Shown one piece after another: positions 50,758 to 60,153 of a stretch of DNA of 64,000 nt; position 1 is the stretch's first letter, and every line of letters begins with the position of its first letter. Origin of the DNA: Synechococcus sp. BIOS-U3-1 (lineage in GTDB: Bacteria; Cyanobacteriota; Cyanobacteriia; PCC-6307; Cyanobiaceae); contig NZ_CP047936.1 in the NCBI RefSeq assembly GCF_014279975.1, forward strand, positions 1,054,001 through 1,118,000, read 5' to 3'. A model generated the notes under the pieces. It worked only from the letters and a program-made list of their open reading frames with translations, searched no databases and was not told the DNA's origin. The position numbers and the translations under genes were made by a program.

Positions 50758-50835
50758 ATCACCATCCTCGCTGGCTGAAGCTCGATTGATTTGATGCACT
50801 CCTGAGTGACAATGGGATCACCCAACTCAGTTCGC

Positions 50836-50946
50836 ATGTTCGAAAAGAAGGAGCGCCCTGCCTGGCTCAACTGGTTGTTTTTGGGCATTTTTCTGCTCTC
50901 GAGCTGGCAGCTCGCCGGCTTCTGGTTTGAGAAGCTGCACGGCTAA
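50836..50946 (+). CDS. Single-helix membrane micro-protein (36 aa)
   Basis: MFEKKERPAWLNWLFLGIFL then LSSWQLAGFWF. One transmembrane helix with a basic front and an aromatic-rich rear. Such very small proteins are often subunits of photosynthetic or respiratory complexes in cyanobacteria, but this one is not recognised. Start fixed by the ATG at 50836. Confidence 0.55.
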   Translation: MFEKKERPAWLNWLFLGIFLLSSWQLAGFWFEKLHG

Positions 50947-50955
50947 ACCAACCGT

Positions 50956-51270
50956 CTATTCAGTTGCCATCACCTTGGCAGTGGATCGAGGAGTGGATCG
51001 AGGCACCTCTGCTGCTGGCTGAGCAGAAGTTCTATTCAGTTCACGTTCGAGCGCTTCAACCCGGCGCTCACGCAGACAATATTTGCAGCCGCCAGTGGTC
51101 TGGAGGTGCCGTTCAGGAGTGATAGTGATTTCCTGAACAGGATGTTTGCAGCAACGAATCTTGACAGGGCTTTTGTAGCTCCGCCACTGGATGCCGGAGT
51201 AGTCAAACTGATCACCGAAGCGCTGTTTTGCTCGCTTCAGGAACGTTTCCAGCGTGATCCTTGCTCCCAT
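50956..51270 (-). CDS. DUF723-like zinc-binding protein (104 aa)
   Basis: FLKRAKQRFGDQFDYSGIQW and KIRCCKHP with H and GGCKYCLRERR fit DUF723, a short Cys/His module of phages and bacterial genomes, often found with GIY-YIG nucleases. No nuclease is fused here. The C-terminal tail is Ser/Thr/Pro-rich. Confidence 0.7.
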   Translation of the reverse strand: MGARITLETFLKRAKQRFGDQFDYSGIQWRSYKSPVKIRCCKHPVQEITITPERHLQTTGGCKYCLRERRVEALERELNRTSAQPAAEVPRSTPRSTAKVMATE

Positions 51271-51410
51271 GTGTTCAATCTATGGGCTGTGGACGGCAAC
51301 TTCGCCCACGCTGTTATCCGTCTTCATGCTCCATGACGGCTGTGCGGGCGCCAGAGTGCTCGACCGTGATGCTGTGCAGGTGGATGGCCGCAGACAAGGC
51401 CGTTGAAGTC

Positions 51411-51998
51411 ATGAACTGGACCCATCAATCAGCCTGGCTGCCTCCTGAGGTCAGTCAGATCTGGATGGATCGCTGCGTTGAGCAGATCAGCTGGGATCAG
51501 CCGAAGGTCCGCGTTTATGGCCGATGGCATCTGGTGCCGCGACTGACGGCTTTTCTTGCCGATCGCCAGGTTTCCTATCGCTACAGCGGTGCGGTGCATC
51601 GAGGTGACGGCTGGCCGGACTGGTTTCTTCCTCTTCTGGATCGTGTGTCTGCAAGGAGCTCAGCTCCGTTCAATGGCTGCCTTTTCAATCTCTATCGCGA
51701 TGGTCAGGACCGGATGGGGTGGCACGCTGATGACGAACCGGAGATCGATGGGTCATTCCCGATTGCTTCGCTGTCGCTGGGTTCAAGCAGAGACTTGCAG
51801 TTCCGCCATCGATTGAGTGGGATGCGCTCCGATGTCACGCTTGCTGACGGCGACCTTCTGTTGATGGATCCCGATTGTCAAAGGCTTTGGATGCACGGCT
51901 TGCCAGTGAGAAAGCGCGTGAAACAAGCAAGGCTCAATCTCACGTTCCGTGTGTTCCGCTCAGTGGGCTCAGCAGCAGGCTCCAGATCGGGACACTGA
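51411..51998 (+). CDS. alkB: AlkB-like 2OG-Fe(II) dioxygenase (195 aa)
   Basis: Removes alkyl groups from DNA or RNA bases. RVYGRWHLVPRLTAFLADRQ, NLYRDGQDRMGWHADDEPEI (iron ligands His and Asp), and the C-terminal LWMHGLPVRKRVKQARLNLT (third His and the two Arg of the 2OG site). Start could also be at 51384. Confidence 0.85.
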   Translation: MNWTHQSAWLPPEVSQIWMDRCVEQISWDQPKVRVYGRWHLVPRLTAFLADRQVSYRYSGAVHRGDGWPDWFLPLLDRVSARSSAPFNGCLFNLYRDGQDRMGWHADDEPEIDGSFPIASLSLGSSRDLQFRHRLSGMRSDVTLADGDLLLMDPDCQRLWMHGLPVRKRVKQARLNLTFRVFRSVGSAAGSRSGH

Positions 51999-52863
51999 GC
52001 AGAGCTGTCAGTGTGCTGATCAGGATCAGCTGTGCCGTTCTGGCGGCGTTGAGTTGTTCTGATTCGGCGATGAGCAGAACGGAGATCGCCGTTGGGGCGG
52101 CTGCCTGCAGGACCAACGCCTGACGGGCATAGCCAGGCAGCGGAAAGGCCAGGCTGATTATCAGCATCAGGGCTGGAAACAAGACAAGTTTGCAGATCAG
52201 CGGTGCACTCAGATCAACTGCTGGTCCCTTCATTTTTCGCGCTGCGATATCCCCCAGGCGCATGCCTACAACAACCAGCGCCAAGATAATCACCGCGCGC
52301 GACGGCACCCAAAGAGCCTCACGGATGGGCTCATGCCATGGGCTTGCTTTGACAATTAATGCCCCAAGTAGTCCTCTTGTGGCCGGGCTGTCACTGAGAT
52401 GTCGCAGCAGACTCCGCCAGCGCTCGCGAGTCGTTTCCGCTGGGCTGTCTCGGGTCAGCCAGAGAGGGCCAAGGCCCCAGATCAACAGCGTTGCCCCCAG
52501 GTCGTAGCCAATGCTCACCGGCAGCGCCTCCGCTGGAAGCAGAGCCAGGCTGGCTGGAATTCCGAAGTAAGCCGTGTTGCCGATGCAGCTACCCAGTTGC
52601 AGGTCCGGCTGACGCAGGGCGGCAATGCCAGGACTCAGCCAGCGCAGGATGATCAGCATCAGGGCGATGGCTGCAACCGCGATCAGCGCCATGCCAAACA
52701 ATGAACCATTGAGCCCGCCATGAAGCAGCAGCCCCATCAGGCTGACCGGAACGCCGAAACGCACTAGTGGAAAGGCCACGGGTGCAATCCACTGAGATCG
52801 CCATCGTCCGATGAGTGCTCCCACGATCAGGCAGGGAACCATCTCCCAGAGGAGGTTCAGCAC
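51940..52863 (-). CDS. AEC (auxin efflux carrier) family permease (307 aa)
   Basis: Ten hydrophobic helices (LLWEMVPCLIVGALIGRWRS, LLLHGGLNGSLFGMALIAVA, APTAISVLLIAESEQLNAAR) with the central NTAYFGIPASLALLPAE motif of the AEC family. Substrate unknown. Its end overlaps the AlkB gene by 59 bp on the other strand. Confidence 0.8.
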   Translation of the reverse strand: MLNLLWEMVPCLIVGALIGRWRSQWIAPVAFPLVRFGVPVSLMGLLLHGGLNGSLFGMALIAVAAIALMLIILRWLSPGIAALRQPDLQLGSCIGNTAYFGIPASLALLPAEALPVSIGYDLGATLLIWGLGPLWLTRDSPAETTRERWRSLLRHLSDSPATRGLLGALIVKASPWHEPIREALWVPSRAVIILALVVVGMRLGDIAARKMKGPAVDLSAPLICKLVLFPALMLIISLAFPLPGYARQALVLQAAAPTAISVLLIAESEQLNAARTAQLILISTLTALLSVPIWSLLLSPLSGTHGT

Positions 52864-52943
52864 TGGAGATGCATCAACGACTTAAACACTGAGAATTCAG
52901 CCCCTTGTGCCAGACTCCCATCCGTCCGCGCCAAGGGGCCACT

Positions 52944-53168
52944 GTGACCATTGCTGCACCCTCCTGCTTGATTCAGAGGCATTTCCTTCAGCTCAGCGCG
53001 ACCCTGGCTGAGCGGTGCCAGCAGCTGCAGCTGGAGCTGTCTGATCAAGTGGCCAGCTTGCCGTTCGGCAATGAGCGATGGCTGTTGACCGAACGAGAGC
53101 TCTCGGCTGCGGAGAATGCGCTCTTGCGCCTTCATGACCGGTTTGATCAGGTTGTTTCGATCCCGTAG
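52944..53168 (+). CDS. Hypothetical helical protein (74 aa)
   Basis: Probable coiled coil (LIQRHFLQLSATLAERCQQL, ALLRLHDRFDQVV). GTG start at 52944 gives VTIAAPSC. Converges with and overlaps the next gene by 22 bp. Confidence 0.5.
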   Translation: MTIAAPSCLIQRHFLQLSATLAERCQQLQLELSDQVASLPFGNERWLLTERELSAAENALLRLHDRFDQVVSIP

Positions 53169-53653
53169 TAGCGAAGCGGGATGCCAAAAGTCACGACGTC
53201 ATGTGGATCACTTGGCAGCAGAGCAACAATTGCAAGTTCTCGGTCGTCAAATGCTTCCTTGGATTTAACGACGAATGACGCTGCATCCGATGCGCTCCAC
53301 AGGGGTGCTCCACTGCTGCGCTCTTCGCGATAGGTCTCGAACACGGCTGCAAACTCCTCTCCGTCGTCAGCATTGCTGAGCATCAACTTCAATGCGGAGT
53401 CATCACTCCTGGTCTGGATAAGTTCGAACAGCTTTTGCATCAGTGGATGGTCGATGGTCGTGGAGACCCGGACAACATTGCCGATCGTTCCCACCGCGGT
53501 GACGTGGAATCGTCTTCGATCGGCACGGGCATCGATCACTGCTACTGGCAGGGTTAGATCCCACTGGTGGTGTTCGCCAACGTTGAGGGCAAGGCTGCGC
53601 AGATCTTCGGCATGGTCCTCGCAAAGCTGTTGAACCCGTTCGCGTTGGTCCAT
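53147..53653 (-). CDS. Hypothetical protein (168 aa)
   Basis: Soluble alpha/beta composition (LTLPVAVIDARADRRRFHVT, VVKSKEAFDDRELAIVALLP), no motif known. It lies downstream of the aap-type operon's start on the same strand but separated from it by 130 bp. Not recognised. Confidence 0.5.
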   Translation of the reverse strand: MDQRERVQQLCEDHAEDLRSLALNVGEHHQWDLTLPVAVIDARADRRRFHVTAVGTIGNVVRVSTTIDHPLMQKLFELIQTRSDDSALKLMLSNADDGEEFAAVFETYREERSSGAPLWSASDAASFVVKSKEAFDDRELAIVALLPSDPHDVVTFGIPLRYYGIETT

Positions 53654-53788
53654 ATCGCGTTATGGGTCAGGGTGAGCCGATAGTTCGACCGTGTGTCTGA
53701 CTGAATCGCTCATCCAATCAAGCCCTTAAACGTTCTCACCATGGCCAAATTCATGCCAAAAAACGGGATCCTGCGGTTTGGATTCCGA

Positions 53789-54532
53789 TTAGTGCGCCAT
53801 TTGATTGAGAAATCGCCTGCTGCGTTCTTCCTTTGCCTGCGTGAAGAATGTGGATGAGTCCGTCAATTCGACGACCCGCCCTGCATCCATGAACAAGACT
53901 CGGTCGGCGACCTCACGCGCGAACCCGAGCTCATGGGTTACGACGATCATCGTCATGCCATCAGCAGCCAGTCTTCGCATGGCATCCAGTACTTCTTTAA
54001 CCCGTTCTGGATCCAAGGCACTGGTGGGCTCATCAAACAGCATTAGTTCGGGGTCCATGGCCAGTGCTCTGGCAATGGCCACCCTTTGTTGCTGCCCTCC
54101 GCTGAGTTCAGAGGGATATTTCAGGGCCTGATCGGCGATGCCCATCTGTGCCAAGAGGCCGTGAGCCCGTTCTTCGGCATTGGCTTTGTTGATCTTTCTG
54201 ACACGGATCGGCGCCAGCGTGATGTTGTCGAGGATCGAGAGGTGCGGGAACAGGTTGAATTGCTGGAACACCATTCCGACACGCCGGCGGATTCGCCGGA
54301 TCTGTCGTTCATCCTGATCTGTATCCAGAGGAATGCCGACGATCTCTAGCTGTCCGGCATCGATGGCTTCAAGCCCGTTAAAGGTGCGAATCAGCGTGCT
54401 TTTGCCGGAACCGGATGGCCCCATCACCACCAGGACTTCGCCGTGGTGGACGCTGAGATTCACCTGGTCGAGCGCTTTCTGGGAACCGTTGAAGGTCTTG
54501 GTGATGGACTCGGCTCTGACGGCGATGGTCAT
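53789..54532 (-). CDS. aapP: Polar amino-acid ABC transporter ATP-binding protein
   Basis: Walker A VMGPSGSGKSTLIRTFNGLE, signature LSGGQQQRVAIARALAM, Walker B LMLFDEPTSALDPERVKEVL and VVTHELGFAREVADRVLFMD fit the GlnQ/AapP group that imports amino acids. Last gene of the operon; overlaps aapM by 4 bp. Confidence 0.87.
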   Translation of the reverse strand: MTIAVRAESITKTFNGSQKALDQVNLSVHHGEVLVVMGPSGSGKSTLIRTFNGLEAIDAGQLEIVGIPLDTDQDERQIRRIRRRVGMVFQQFNLFPHLSILDNITLAPIRVRKINKANAEERAHGLLAQMGIADQALKYPSELSGGQQQRVAIARALAMDPELMLFDEPTSALDPERVKEVLDAMRRLAADGMTMIVVTHELGFAREVADRVLFMDAGRVVELTDSSTFFTQAKEERSRRFLNQMAH

Positions 54533-55569
54533 GAAGGAATGGCTGAAGTGGAGGCAGAGGGGCCCTGACGTTCAAGCTGGCGAGCCATAAGAGCCATGGC
54601 GGTGCACACCAGCCAGTACAGCCCTGCAAGCCAGATGTAAGTCTCGAGGTGTCGGCCGATATAGGCAGGATTGGCCAGAAGGCTTTGGCCGATGCCAAGC
54701 AGTTCCACCAATCCAAGAATGGCCATCAAGCTGGTGTTCTGGAGCAGGCCAATCGCTTGATTTGTCAGTGCCGGCACCGCCACGCGTAGAGCTTGTGGAA
54801 GCACCACGAGCTGTTGGATCTGCCATGGGCCCAGACCCAGCGCGGCGGCGGCCTCGAGCTGCGTCCCTGGAATGGCCTGTAAACCTCCGCGGACATCTTC
54901 GGCGACATAGGCCGCTGCGAAGAGCGCGAAGGCCACGACGGCTCTGAGCACTCGGTTGATTTCGATTCCGACCGGCAGGAATAGTGGAAGAAGCAGCTGC
55001 CCGAAAAACAGCACGGCAATCAACGGCACGGCGCGCATCCCGTCGATGTAGAGGCGAGAGAGATGGCGTGGCAGCGTTAGCTTGCTCCTGCGGCCGAGGG
55101 CCAGCAGGACGCCTAATGGCAGAGCCAGCAGACCGCTGAAGCCAGTGAGCAGAATCGTCAGCGTCAGACCACCCCAGTCTCTCGAGCTCACGGTCTGCAA
55201 CCCAACTCCGCCTGCGAGCAGCAATAGGCCGATGGGGAGCATGGCAAGCCAACACCAGGACAGAACGAGACCACTGATTCGCCAGCGCACCGAAACAAGC
55301 GGCTGAAGCAGAGTGGCCGCTGTGATCAGGCACAACAGTCCGAGCCAAAGACAGGGTCTCCATCGCTCGTTCTCCGGATAGCCCCCAGCGGCGAACAGCG
55401 GAAGATTTTCTGTGACAACAGACCACTTAGCACTAAAAATCAGCCAGTTCGCTGTTGACCAAACGACCCAAGCGATCAGGGCCAGGATCAAAACGCTTAG
55501 CAATGTCTGCAGTGGATGACGCCTGGCCTGGAGAAGTCGTTTCCGATACGCAGTCAGTGATCCGGTCAT
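54529..55569 (-). CDS. aapM: Polar amino-acid ABC transporter permease (AapM-type, 346 aa)
   Basis: Eight or so transmembrane helices. The C-terminal half holds the transport fold GLLALPLGVLLALGRRSKLT and AYVAEDVRGGLQAIPGTQLE AA, the EAA motif that docks the ATPase. The start at 55569 overlaps the stop of the DUF308 gene (TGATG). A longer frame to 55674 is not likely. Confidence 0.82.
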   Translation of the reverse strand: MTGSLTAYRKRLLQARRHPLQTLLSVLILALIAWVVWSTANWLIFSAKWSVVTENLPLFAAGGYPENERWRPCLWLGLLCLITAATLLQPLVSVRWRISGLVLSWCWLAMLPIGLLLLAGGVGLQTVSSRDWGGLTLTILLTGFSGLLALPLGVLLALGRRSKLTLPRHLSRLYIDGMRAVPLIAVLFFGQLLLPLFLPVGIEINRVLRAVVAFALFAAAYVAEDVRGGLQAIPGTQLEAAAALGLGPWQIQQLVVLPQALRVAVPALTNQAIGLLQNTSLMAILGLVELLGIGQSLLANPAYIGRHLETYIWLAGLYWLVCTAMALMARQLERQGPSASTSAIPS

Positions 55570-56069
55570 CAATTCCCGGGCTGCTCCGCTGGTGCGCTGA
55601 ACAATTTGAGGGCTGACGTGAACAAGGCGACTCCGAACAGAGTTCCCAGGGCCCAGAGGCTGTCGAAAGGCCACTCCACCACCAGCAGAACTCCAATTGA
55701 GGAGGTGAGTATGCCATCAACAATGCTCAATCCACCCGCTGGACCTGATGCACTGGCTCCTGAGGCAAGCTCCATCACACCTTCAACCAGCAGCAGGATG
55801 CCAGCGAACAGGGTGAGGCTGACTTCACTATCAATGGGGTCAATCACGATGAAGATTGCGCCAGCGATGTAAATCAGTCCTGAGAGAACACGAAACAGCT
55901 TTCCCTGACGATTGCTTTGATCGCCAAGATGCAGAAATTGTCCGATGCCTGCGGCAAATGCGATTCCACCAATTCCAATTGTGAGAAGAGTTGCGGAAGC
56001 AAAGGGAAGCAGGGTCGCAGCGATTGCGGCGATGACCAGCAGCACCGCAGCGATGCGACGGGAATTCAT
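55569..56069 (-). CDS. HdeD/DUF308-family membrane protein inside the aap operon (166 aa)
   Basis: Six helices in two triplets (RIAAVLLVIAAIAATLLPFA, GKLFRVLSGLIYIAGAIFIV, GILTSSIGVLLVVEWPF), with LLLVEGVMELASG, typical of HdeD/DUF308 acid-stress membrane proteins. It lies exactly between the two permease genes, sharing a TGATG overlap with aapM, so it is transcribed with the transporter. Its tie to amino-acid uptake is unknown. Confidence 0.78.
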   Translation of the reverse strand: MNSRRIAAVLLVIAAIAATLLPFASATLLTIGIGGIAFAAGIGQFLHLGDQSNRQGKLFRVLSGLIYIAGAIFIVIDPIDSEVSLTLFAGILLLVEGVMELASGASASGPAGGLSIVDGILTSSIGVLLVVEWPFDSLWALGTLFGVALFTSALKLFSAPAEQPGN

Positions 56070-56093
56070 GAGCTCAGGAGTAATGAATCGATG

Positions 56094-56993
56094 CTAGGTG
56101 CGTTGTGCAGGACGAACCACGATTCGATTCAGCACCTGCATTCCTCCATTAATCAGAAGATTGAGTGCGAGAAAGCTCAGCAAAAGGATCAGGAATCCCT
56201 CGATGGCTCTTCCGGTCTGGGTAATCGCTGTATCACTTACCGAGTACAGATCAGCGAAGCCAACGGCAATGGCCAAGGTGCTGTTTTTGGCCAGATTTAA
56301 ATACTGACTGCTCAAGGCCGGAAGAATCGCCGGCAAAGCCTGTGGCAACACCACTTTTCTCATTCCCAGGGTTTCGCCAATACCCAGGCTGCGGAATGCT
56401 TCCCACTGACCCTTAGGAACGGAGTCGAGTCCACCGCGAACCACCTCTGCAATCGCTGCTCCAGTGAAAACGCTCAGACCCACAAGAACCGCAGAGAACT
56501 CCACGCTCAGGTTCAGACCAAGAATGGCGACGCCTTGATTGGAGAGGCTGATGAGGCTCCCGACGGGAGCCATCGGTTCGGATGGCAGGCCAAGAAAAGC
56601 CACGAAATACCAGAAGAGAAGCTGCAGCAGCAATGGGATTTGGCGGATCAAGCCCACGTACAAGGCCGAGAGCTGACGGAGTAGGGGATTCAGACTGCGT
56701 CTTGCAGCTCCAGCTCCAACTCCCAGCACCGTGGCCAGCAGGATGCTGCAAGCAATCACTTGAAGACTGTTGAGCCAGCTCACCAGCAAGGCCCAGGCTG
56801 TGCTGTCACCCGGTTGATAGGGAAGTGTGTGTTCGCCCAGGGCGAATCCTGCAGGCTGCCAGAGCCATTTGAAGCTCAGTCCTAATTCCGTGCGGATCAG
56901 ATTCACCGCCAGGTTGTTGACCAGAATTCCCACAAGAGTAAGAACCAGTCCTGCGAGGACGATCTCAAGCCATCGGAGGCGTTTCCGCTTCAT
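56094..56993 (-). CDS. aapQ: Polar amino-acid ABC transporter permease (AapQ-type, 299 aa)
   Basis: Transmembrane helices (LEIVLAGLVLTLVGILVNNL, VIACSILLATVLGVGAGAAR, LLLQLLFWYFVAFLG), with an EAA-like loop AIAEVVRGGLDSVPKGQWEA. The start at 56993 (MKRKRLRW) avoids overlap with the periplasmic gene; a longer frame reaches 57038. Partner of aapM. Confidence 0.82.
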   Translation of the reverse strand: MKRKRLRWLEIVLAGLVLTLVGILVNNLAVNLIRTELGLSFKWLWQPAGFALGEHTLPYQPGDSTAWALLVSWLNSLQVIACSILLATVLGVGAGAARRSLNPLLRQLSALYVGLIRQIPLLLQLLFWYFVAFLGLPSEPMAPVGSLISLSNQGVAILGLNLSVEFSAVLVGLSVFTGAAIAEVVRGGLDSVPKGQWEAFRSLGIGETLGMRKVVLPQALPAILPALSSQYLNLAKNSTLAIAVGFADLYSVSDTAITQTGRAIEGFLILLLSFLALNLLINGGMQVLNRIVVRPAQRT

Positions 56994-57003
56994 TGGAACT
57001 GTT

Positions 57004-58056
57004 TCATTGGAATGGTGGTGCGGTGATGACTCCTCCATTGCGATGCAACTGATTGAGTCCGCGTGGGATCGGAACGGCGCTGTCTGGCCCCAGATGTCGG
57101 TTGTAGATCTCTCCGTAGTTTCCGGTCGCCCTGATCATGTTCACCACGAAATCATTGCTTAGGCCCAGCTTGCTGCCTAGATCGCCTTCAACTCCAAGAA
57201 AACGCCTCAACTTCGTGAGATCAGGATTGTCCTGAGCCTCTTTCAATTTGTCGTCCACATTGGCCTTAGTGATTCCCATCTCCTCTGCAGTGATCAGTGC
57301 ATAAACCGACCAGCGCATGGCATCTGAGAGTTGTTGATCACCACCAGCAGAAAGGGGCGCCAGAGGTTCTTTGCTGAGAACATCGTCAAGGATTTCATGC
57401 TCCTCAGGTCGCTCAAATCCTGAGCGAGCTGATGCCAATTGGGATCGATCTGAAGTCATTGCCTGGCAACGACCCTGGAGATAGCCAGCAACAACTTGGT
57501 TGAGATCCTGATATTTGATGGGCTTGTATGGAAGCCCGAGTGACTGGAATGCATCATTCAGGTTCTGTTCGGTTGTGGTGCCCGAACCAACACAAATCGA
57601 CTGACCTTTAAGATCTTTAAGGTTACGGATACCACTATTTCGTTGCACTAAAAGCCCTTGTCCATCGTGAAAAACGACTGGCGCAAAGCTCACGCCGTTT
57701 CCACCTGAAGCATCTCTGCTGAGGTTAAATGTTGTGTTGCGTGAAAGAAGATCGATCTCTCCTGTTTTCAGCGCTGTAAATCGTTCTGGGGCCGTGAGCG
57801 GTCTGTATTGCACCTTGCTGGGGTCACCGATGATCGCTGCCGCAAAGGCTTTGCATAGATCCACGTCCAGGCCTGCGTAGCTGCCATCTCTCTGGAGAAA
57901 GCTGAAGCCTGGGATCTTTCCGCTAACTCCGCAACGAAGTTCCCCTCTCTTTCGAATCAGATCCACCCTGGATGTATCGCCTTCTCCGAGGGATGCGCAG
58001 GCGGATACTGCCAGGCATGCGGAGAGAAGGGAGACAAGTGAGTGAAGCTTCGTCAT
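57004..58056 (-). CDS. aapJ: General L-amino-acid-binding periplasmic protein (AapJ-type, 350 aa)
   Basis: Lipobox-like end of the signal (CLAVSAC). KRGELRCGVSGKIPGFSFLQ, GLDVDLCKAFAAAIIGDPSK, TAPERFTALKTGEIDLLSRN and GQSICVGSGTTTEQNL match the AapJ family that binds most L-amino acids. First gene of the operon 58056 to 53789. The C-terminal GATGNYGEIYNRHLG block is also typical. Confidence 0.88.
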   Translation of the reverse strand: MTKLHSLVSLLSACLAVSACASLGEGDTSRVDLIRKRGELRCGVSGKIPGFSFLQRDGSYAGLDVDLCKAFAAAIIGDPSKVQYRPLTAPERFTALKTGEIDLLSRNTTFNLSRDASGGNGVSFAPVVFHDGQGLLVQRNSGIRNLKDLKGQSICVGSGTTTEQNLNDAFQSLGLPYKPIKYQDLNQVVAGYLQGRCQAMTSDRSQLASARSGFERPEEHEILDDVLSKEPLAPLSAGGDQQLSDAMRWSVYALITAEEMGITKANVDDKLKEAQDNPDLTKLRRFLGVEGDLGSKLGLSNDFVVNMIRATGNYGEIYNRHLGPDSAVPIPRGLNQLHRNGGVITAPPFQ

Positions 58057-58171
58057 ACAAGTGGTCCTTGAAGGGCAATTTTGTCAGAACTTTGAGAGGT
58101 TTGAGACCGATGTCTGCTGACCTTGGCAGGAATCTCTAGCATTTTCCAGTATGTGGATTGAGCGCCGAAAG

Positions 58172-58495
58172 ATGTTCCGGTTCCGACCGGGATCCTTGTT
58201 GGCCTTAACTTTTGCGCTGTCTGTGGCTGGCTCTCCTGCTTCGAGTTGGCAGCTTGGAGACCGACAGGCATACAACAACAAGATGGCCTTGCTCAACGTG
58301 ATGCTTGAGGGAGCCAAGCAGCGTGCCGTTGATACTGACGATCTTCAGACTCTTTGCCTGGTGATGAGCATCGGCAACGATGTGACCGAGCGCTATCTCC
58401 AGGAGCATTCCAGCGACCAGCAGATCGAAAAGCGATTGGAAGGAATGCGCAACGATTTCACGTCCTGCTTGGGACTGCTTTACAGCGACAAGTGA
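58172..58495 (+). CDS. Secreted hypothetical protein (107 aa)
   Basis: Signal peptide MFRFRPGSLLALTFALSVAG (cleavage near ASS). The mature part is helical and has two Cys (LQTLCLVMS and FTSCLGLL), perhaps one disulfide. Start at 58172 is chosen; 58151 is also in frame. Function not recognised. Confidence 0.6.
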   Translation: MFRFRPGSLLALTFALSVAGSPASSWQLGDRQAYNNKMALLNVMLEGAKQRAVDTDDLQTLCLVMSIGNDVTERYLQEHSSDQQIEKRLEGMRNDFTSCLGLLYSDK

Positions 58496-58542
58496 ACCTG
58501 TTGATCAATCAGTTCAGATCAGAGCACTAACAATTGCTGCGT

Positions 58543-60123
58543 CTAGCCATGTCCTCCATCTGGTTGAGCCCCGATTCGTTCGAAAAGATTGAGACTTTCT
58601 TCGTTCAATCCCAGGACTTCGACTGTTGATCCACCTTGCTCAAGCTTGCGAATGATCTGGTTGAGTGCGCTCACCCCGCTTTGATCCCAGATATGAGCTG
58701 CTGACATATCAATTGTGATCTGACTGGGATGGTCATGAACGTCAAATCCCTGGAGAAAATAAATCTTGCTGACAAAAAATAACTGTCCGCTCACGACGTA
58801 CCGGCGCATCCCCTCGTTTACATCCACAGCATCAACACGAATCACCTTGGCCACCTTGCGACTGAACAGAATTCCTGCCAGAGCGACCCCTGCAATCACT
58901 CCAAGCGCCAGATTGTGTGGCGTGGTGAGCATGGTGACGGCGAAGGTCATCAGCATTACCGCCGTGTCGCTTTTCGGGATAGACCGGAGTCGGCGCAGCC
59001 CAGCGACATCAGCAGTGCTCACGGCGATGCTGATCATCACAGCCACCAGTGCTGCCATAGGGATTTGTTCGAGCCATTGCCGGCCCAGCAGAATCATGGC
59101 CAGCAGGCTGACCCCTGAAAAGAGTGTGGAGAGCCTGGTGCGTCCGCCATTGTCGATGTTCATGACTGACTGACCAACCAGGGCGCAGCCCGCCATCCCG
59201 CCAAACAGTGAGGACACAATGTTGGCGATGCCCTGACCTCTTGCTTCAACGTTTTTGTTGGAGTTACTGTCCGTGCGTTCATCGAGGATGTCCTGGGTCA
59301 GGAAGGTCTCCATCAGACCCACGAGTGAGATCGCCAGGGCCGTCGGCAGAACGATTCCCAGGGTCTCGAGACTGAAAGGCACCTTGAGATTGTCTGGCGA
59401 ACCGAAGGGCCAGCTCGGTATCGGCAGTCCAGTTGGCAAGTCACCGAGACTGCTGACGGTGGGGATATCCAGGCTGAAACGGATCGAAATCACGGTCAGA
59501 ACAATGATGGCCACGAGTTGTGACGGCACCAGTCGTGTCAGTCGTGGTAACCCATAGATGATCACCAGACCAAGCAGCACCAGTCCCCAGATGACTGGAA
59601 TCTGACCGCCGTGAGGCAGCAGGTCATGGACATGGCCCGCAAGATCCGACTCGCCGAAATGCAGATTGATACCTAACTGTGGAAACTGTGCCTGGAAGAT
59701 CAGCAACGCCAGAGCGTTCACAAAGCCACTGAGCACGCCAAGAGGTACGAAACGCATCTGGTAGGCCAGACGTAACCAACCCCAGAGAATCTGCAGGATC
59801 CCTGTGACCACACCGGCAACCAGTAAATAGGTCAACCCCAGCCCTTCGCCGCGCGCCTCCCCGGTTGCCACCAGGCCGGTCATCAGTAGAGCCGTGGAGC
59901 CGGTGGCGGAGGTGATCATCGCCGAGCGACCACCGAAAAAGGCGATCGTGATCGAAAGCAGAAACGCTCCGAACAAGCCGACCTGAGGATCGACACCGGC
60001 AATGCCAGAAAACGCAATGGCCTCCGGAATCATGGCGAAGGCCACCACAAGTCCGGACAACAGATCTTTGCTTGGGTTGCCGAAGCCAAGATTCAACTGC
60101 CGAGGCATGGATCCTGAGGCCAT
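58543..60123 (-). CDS. bicA: SulP-family transporter, BicA-like (526 aa)
   Basis: About 12-14 helices with SulP motifs DLLSGLVVAFAMIPEAIAFS, GLFGAFLLSITIAFFGGRSA and GIANIVSSLFGGMAGCALVG; C-terminal STAS domain (DMSAAHIWDQSGVSALNQII). Marine Synechococcus BicA is a Na+-dependent bicarbonate importer of this size. Sulfate transport cannot be ruled out. Convergent with the gene at 58172. Confidence 0.8.
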   Translation of the reverse strand: MASGSMPRQLNLGFGNPSKDLLSGLVVAFAMIPEAIAFSGIAGVDPQVGLFGAFLLSITIAFFGGRSAMITSATGSTALLMTGLVATGEARGEGLGLTYLLVAGVVTGILQILWGWLRLAYQMRFVPLGVLSGFVNALALLIFQAQFPQLGINLHFGESDLAGHVHDLLPHGGQIPVIWGLVLLGLVIIYGLPRLTRLVPSQLVAIIVLTVISIRFSLDIPTVSSLGDLPTGLPIPSWPFGSPDNLKVPFSLETLGIVLPTALAISLVGLMETFLTQDILDERTDSNSNKNVEARGQGIANIVSSLFGGMAGCALVGQSVMNIDNGGRTRLSTLFSGVSLLAMILLGRQWLEQIPMAALVAVMISIAVSTADVAGLRRLRSIPKSDTAVMLMTFAVTMLTTPHNLALGVIAGVALAGILFSRKVAKVIRVDAVDVNEGMRRYVVSGQLFFVSKIYFLQGFDVHDHPSQITIDMSAAHIWDQSGVSALNQIIRKLEQGGSTVEVLGLNEESLNLFERIGAQPDGGHG

Positions 60124-60153
60124 CAATCACTGAATGAGTGCAGGGACCGTAGT

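Noticed and set aside
54572-55426. 284-codon frame on the same strand as aapM, in another frame
   Set aside because: Arg/Ala/Ser-rich shadow of a GC-rich permease gene with a clear family assignment.
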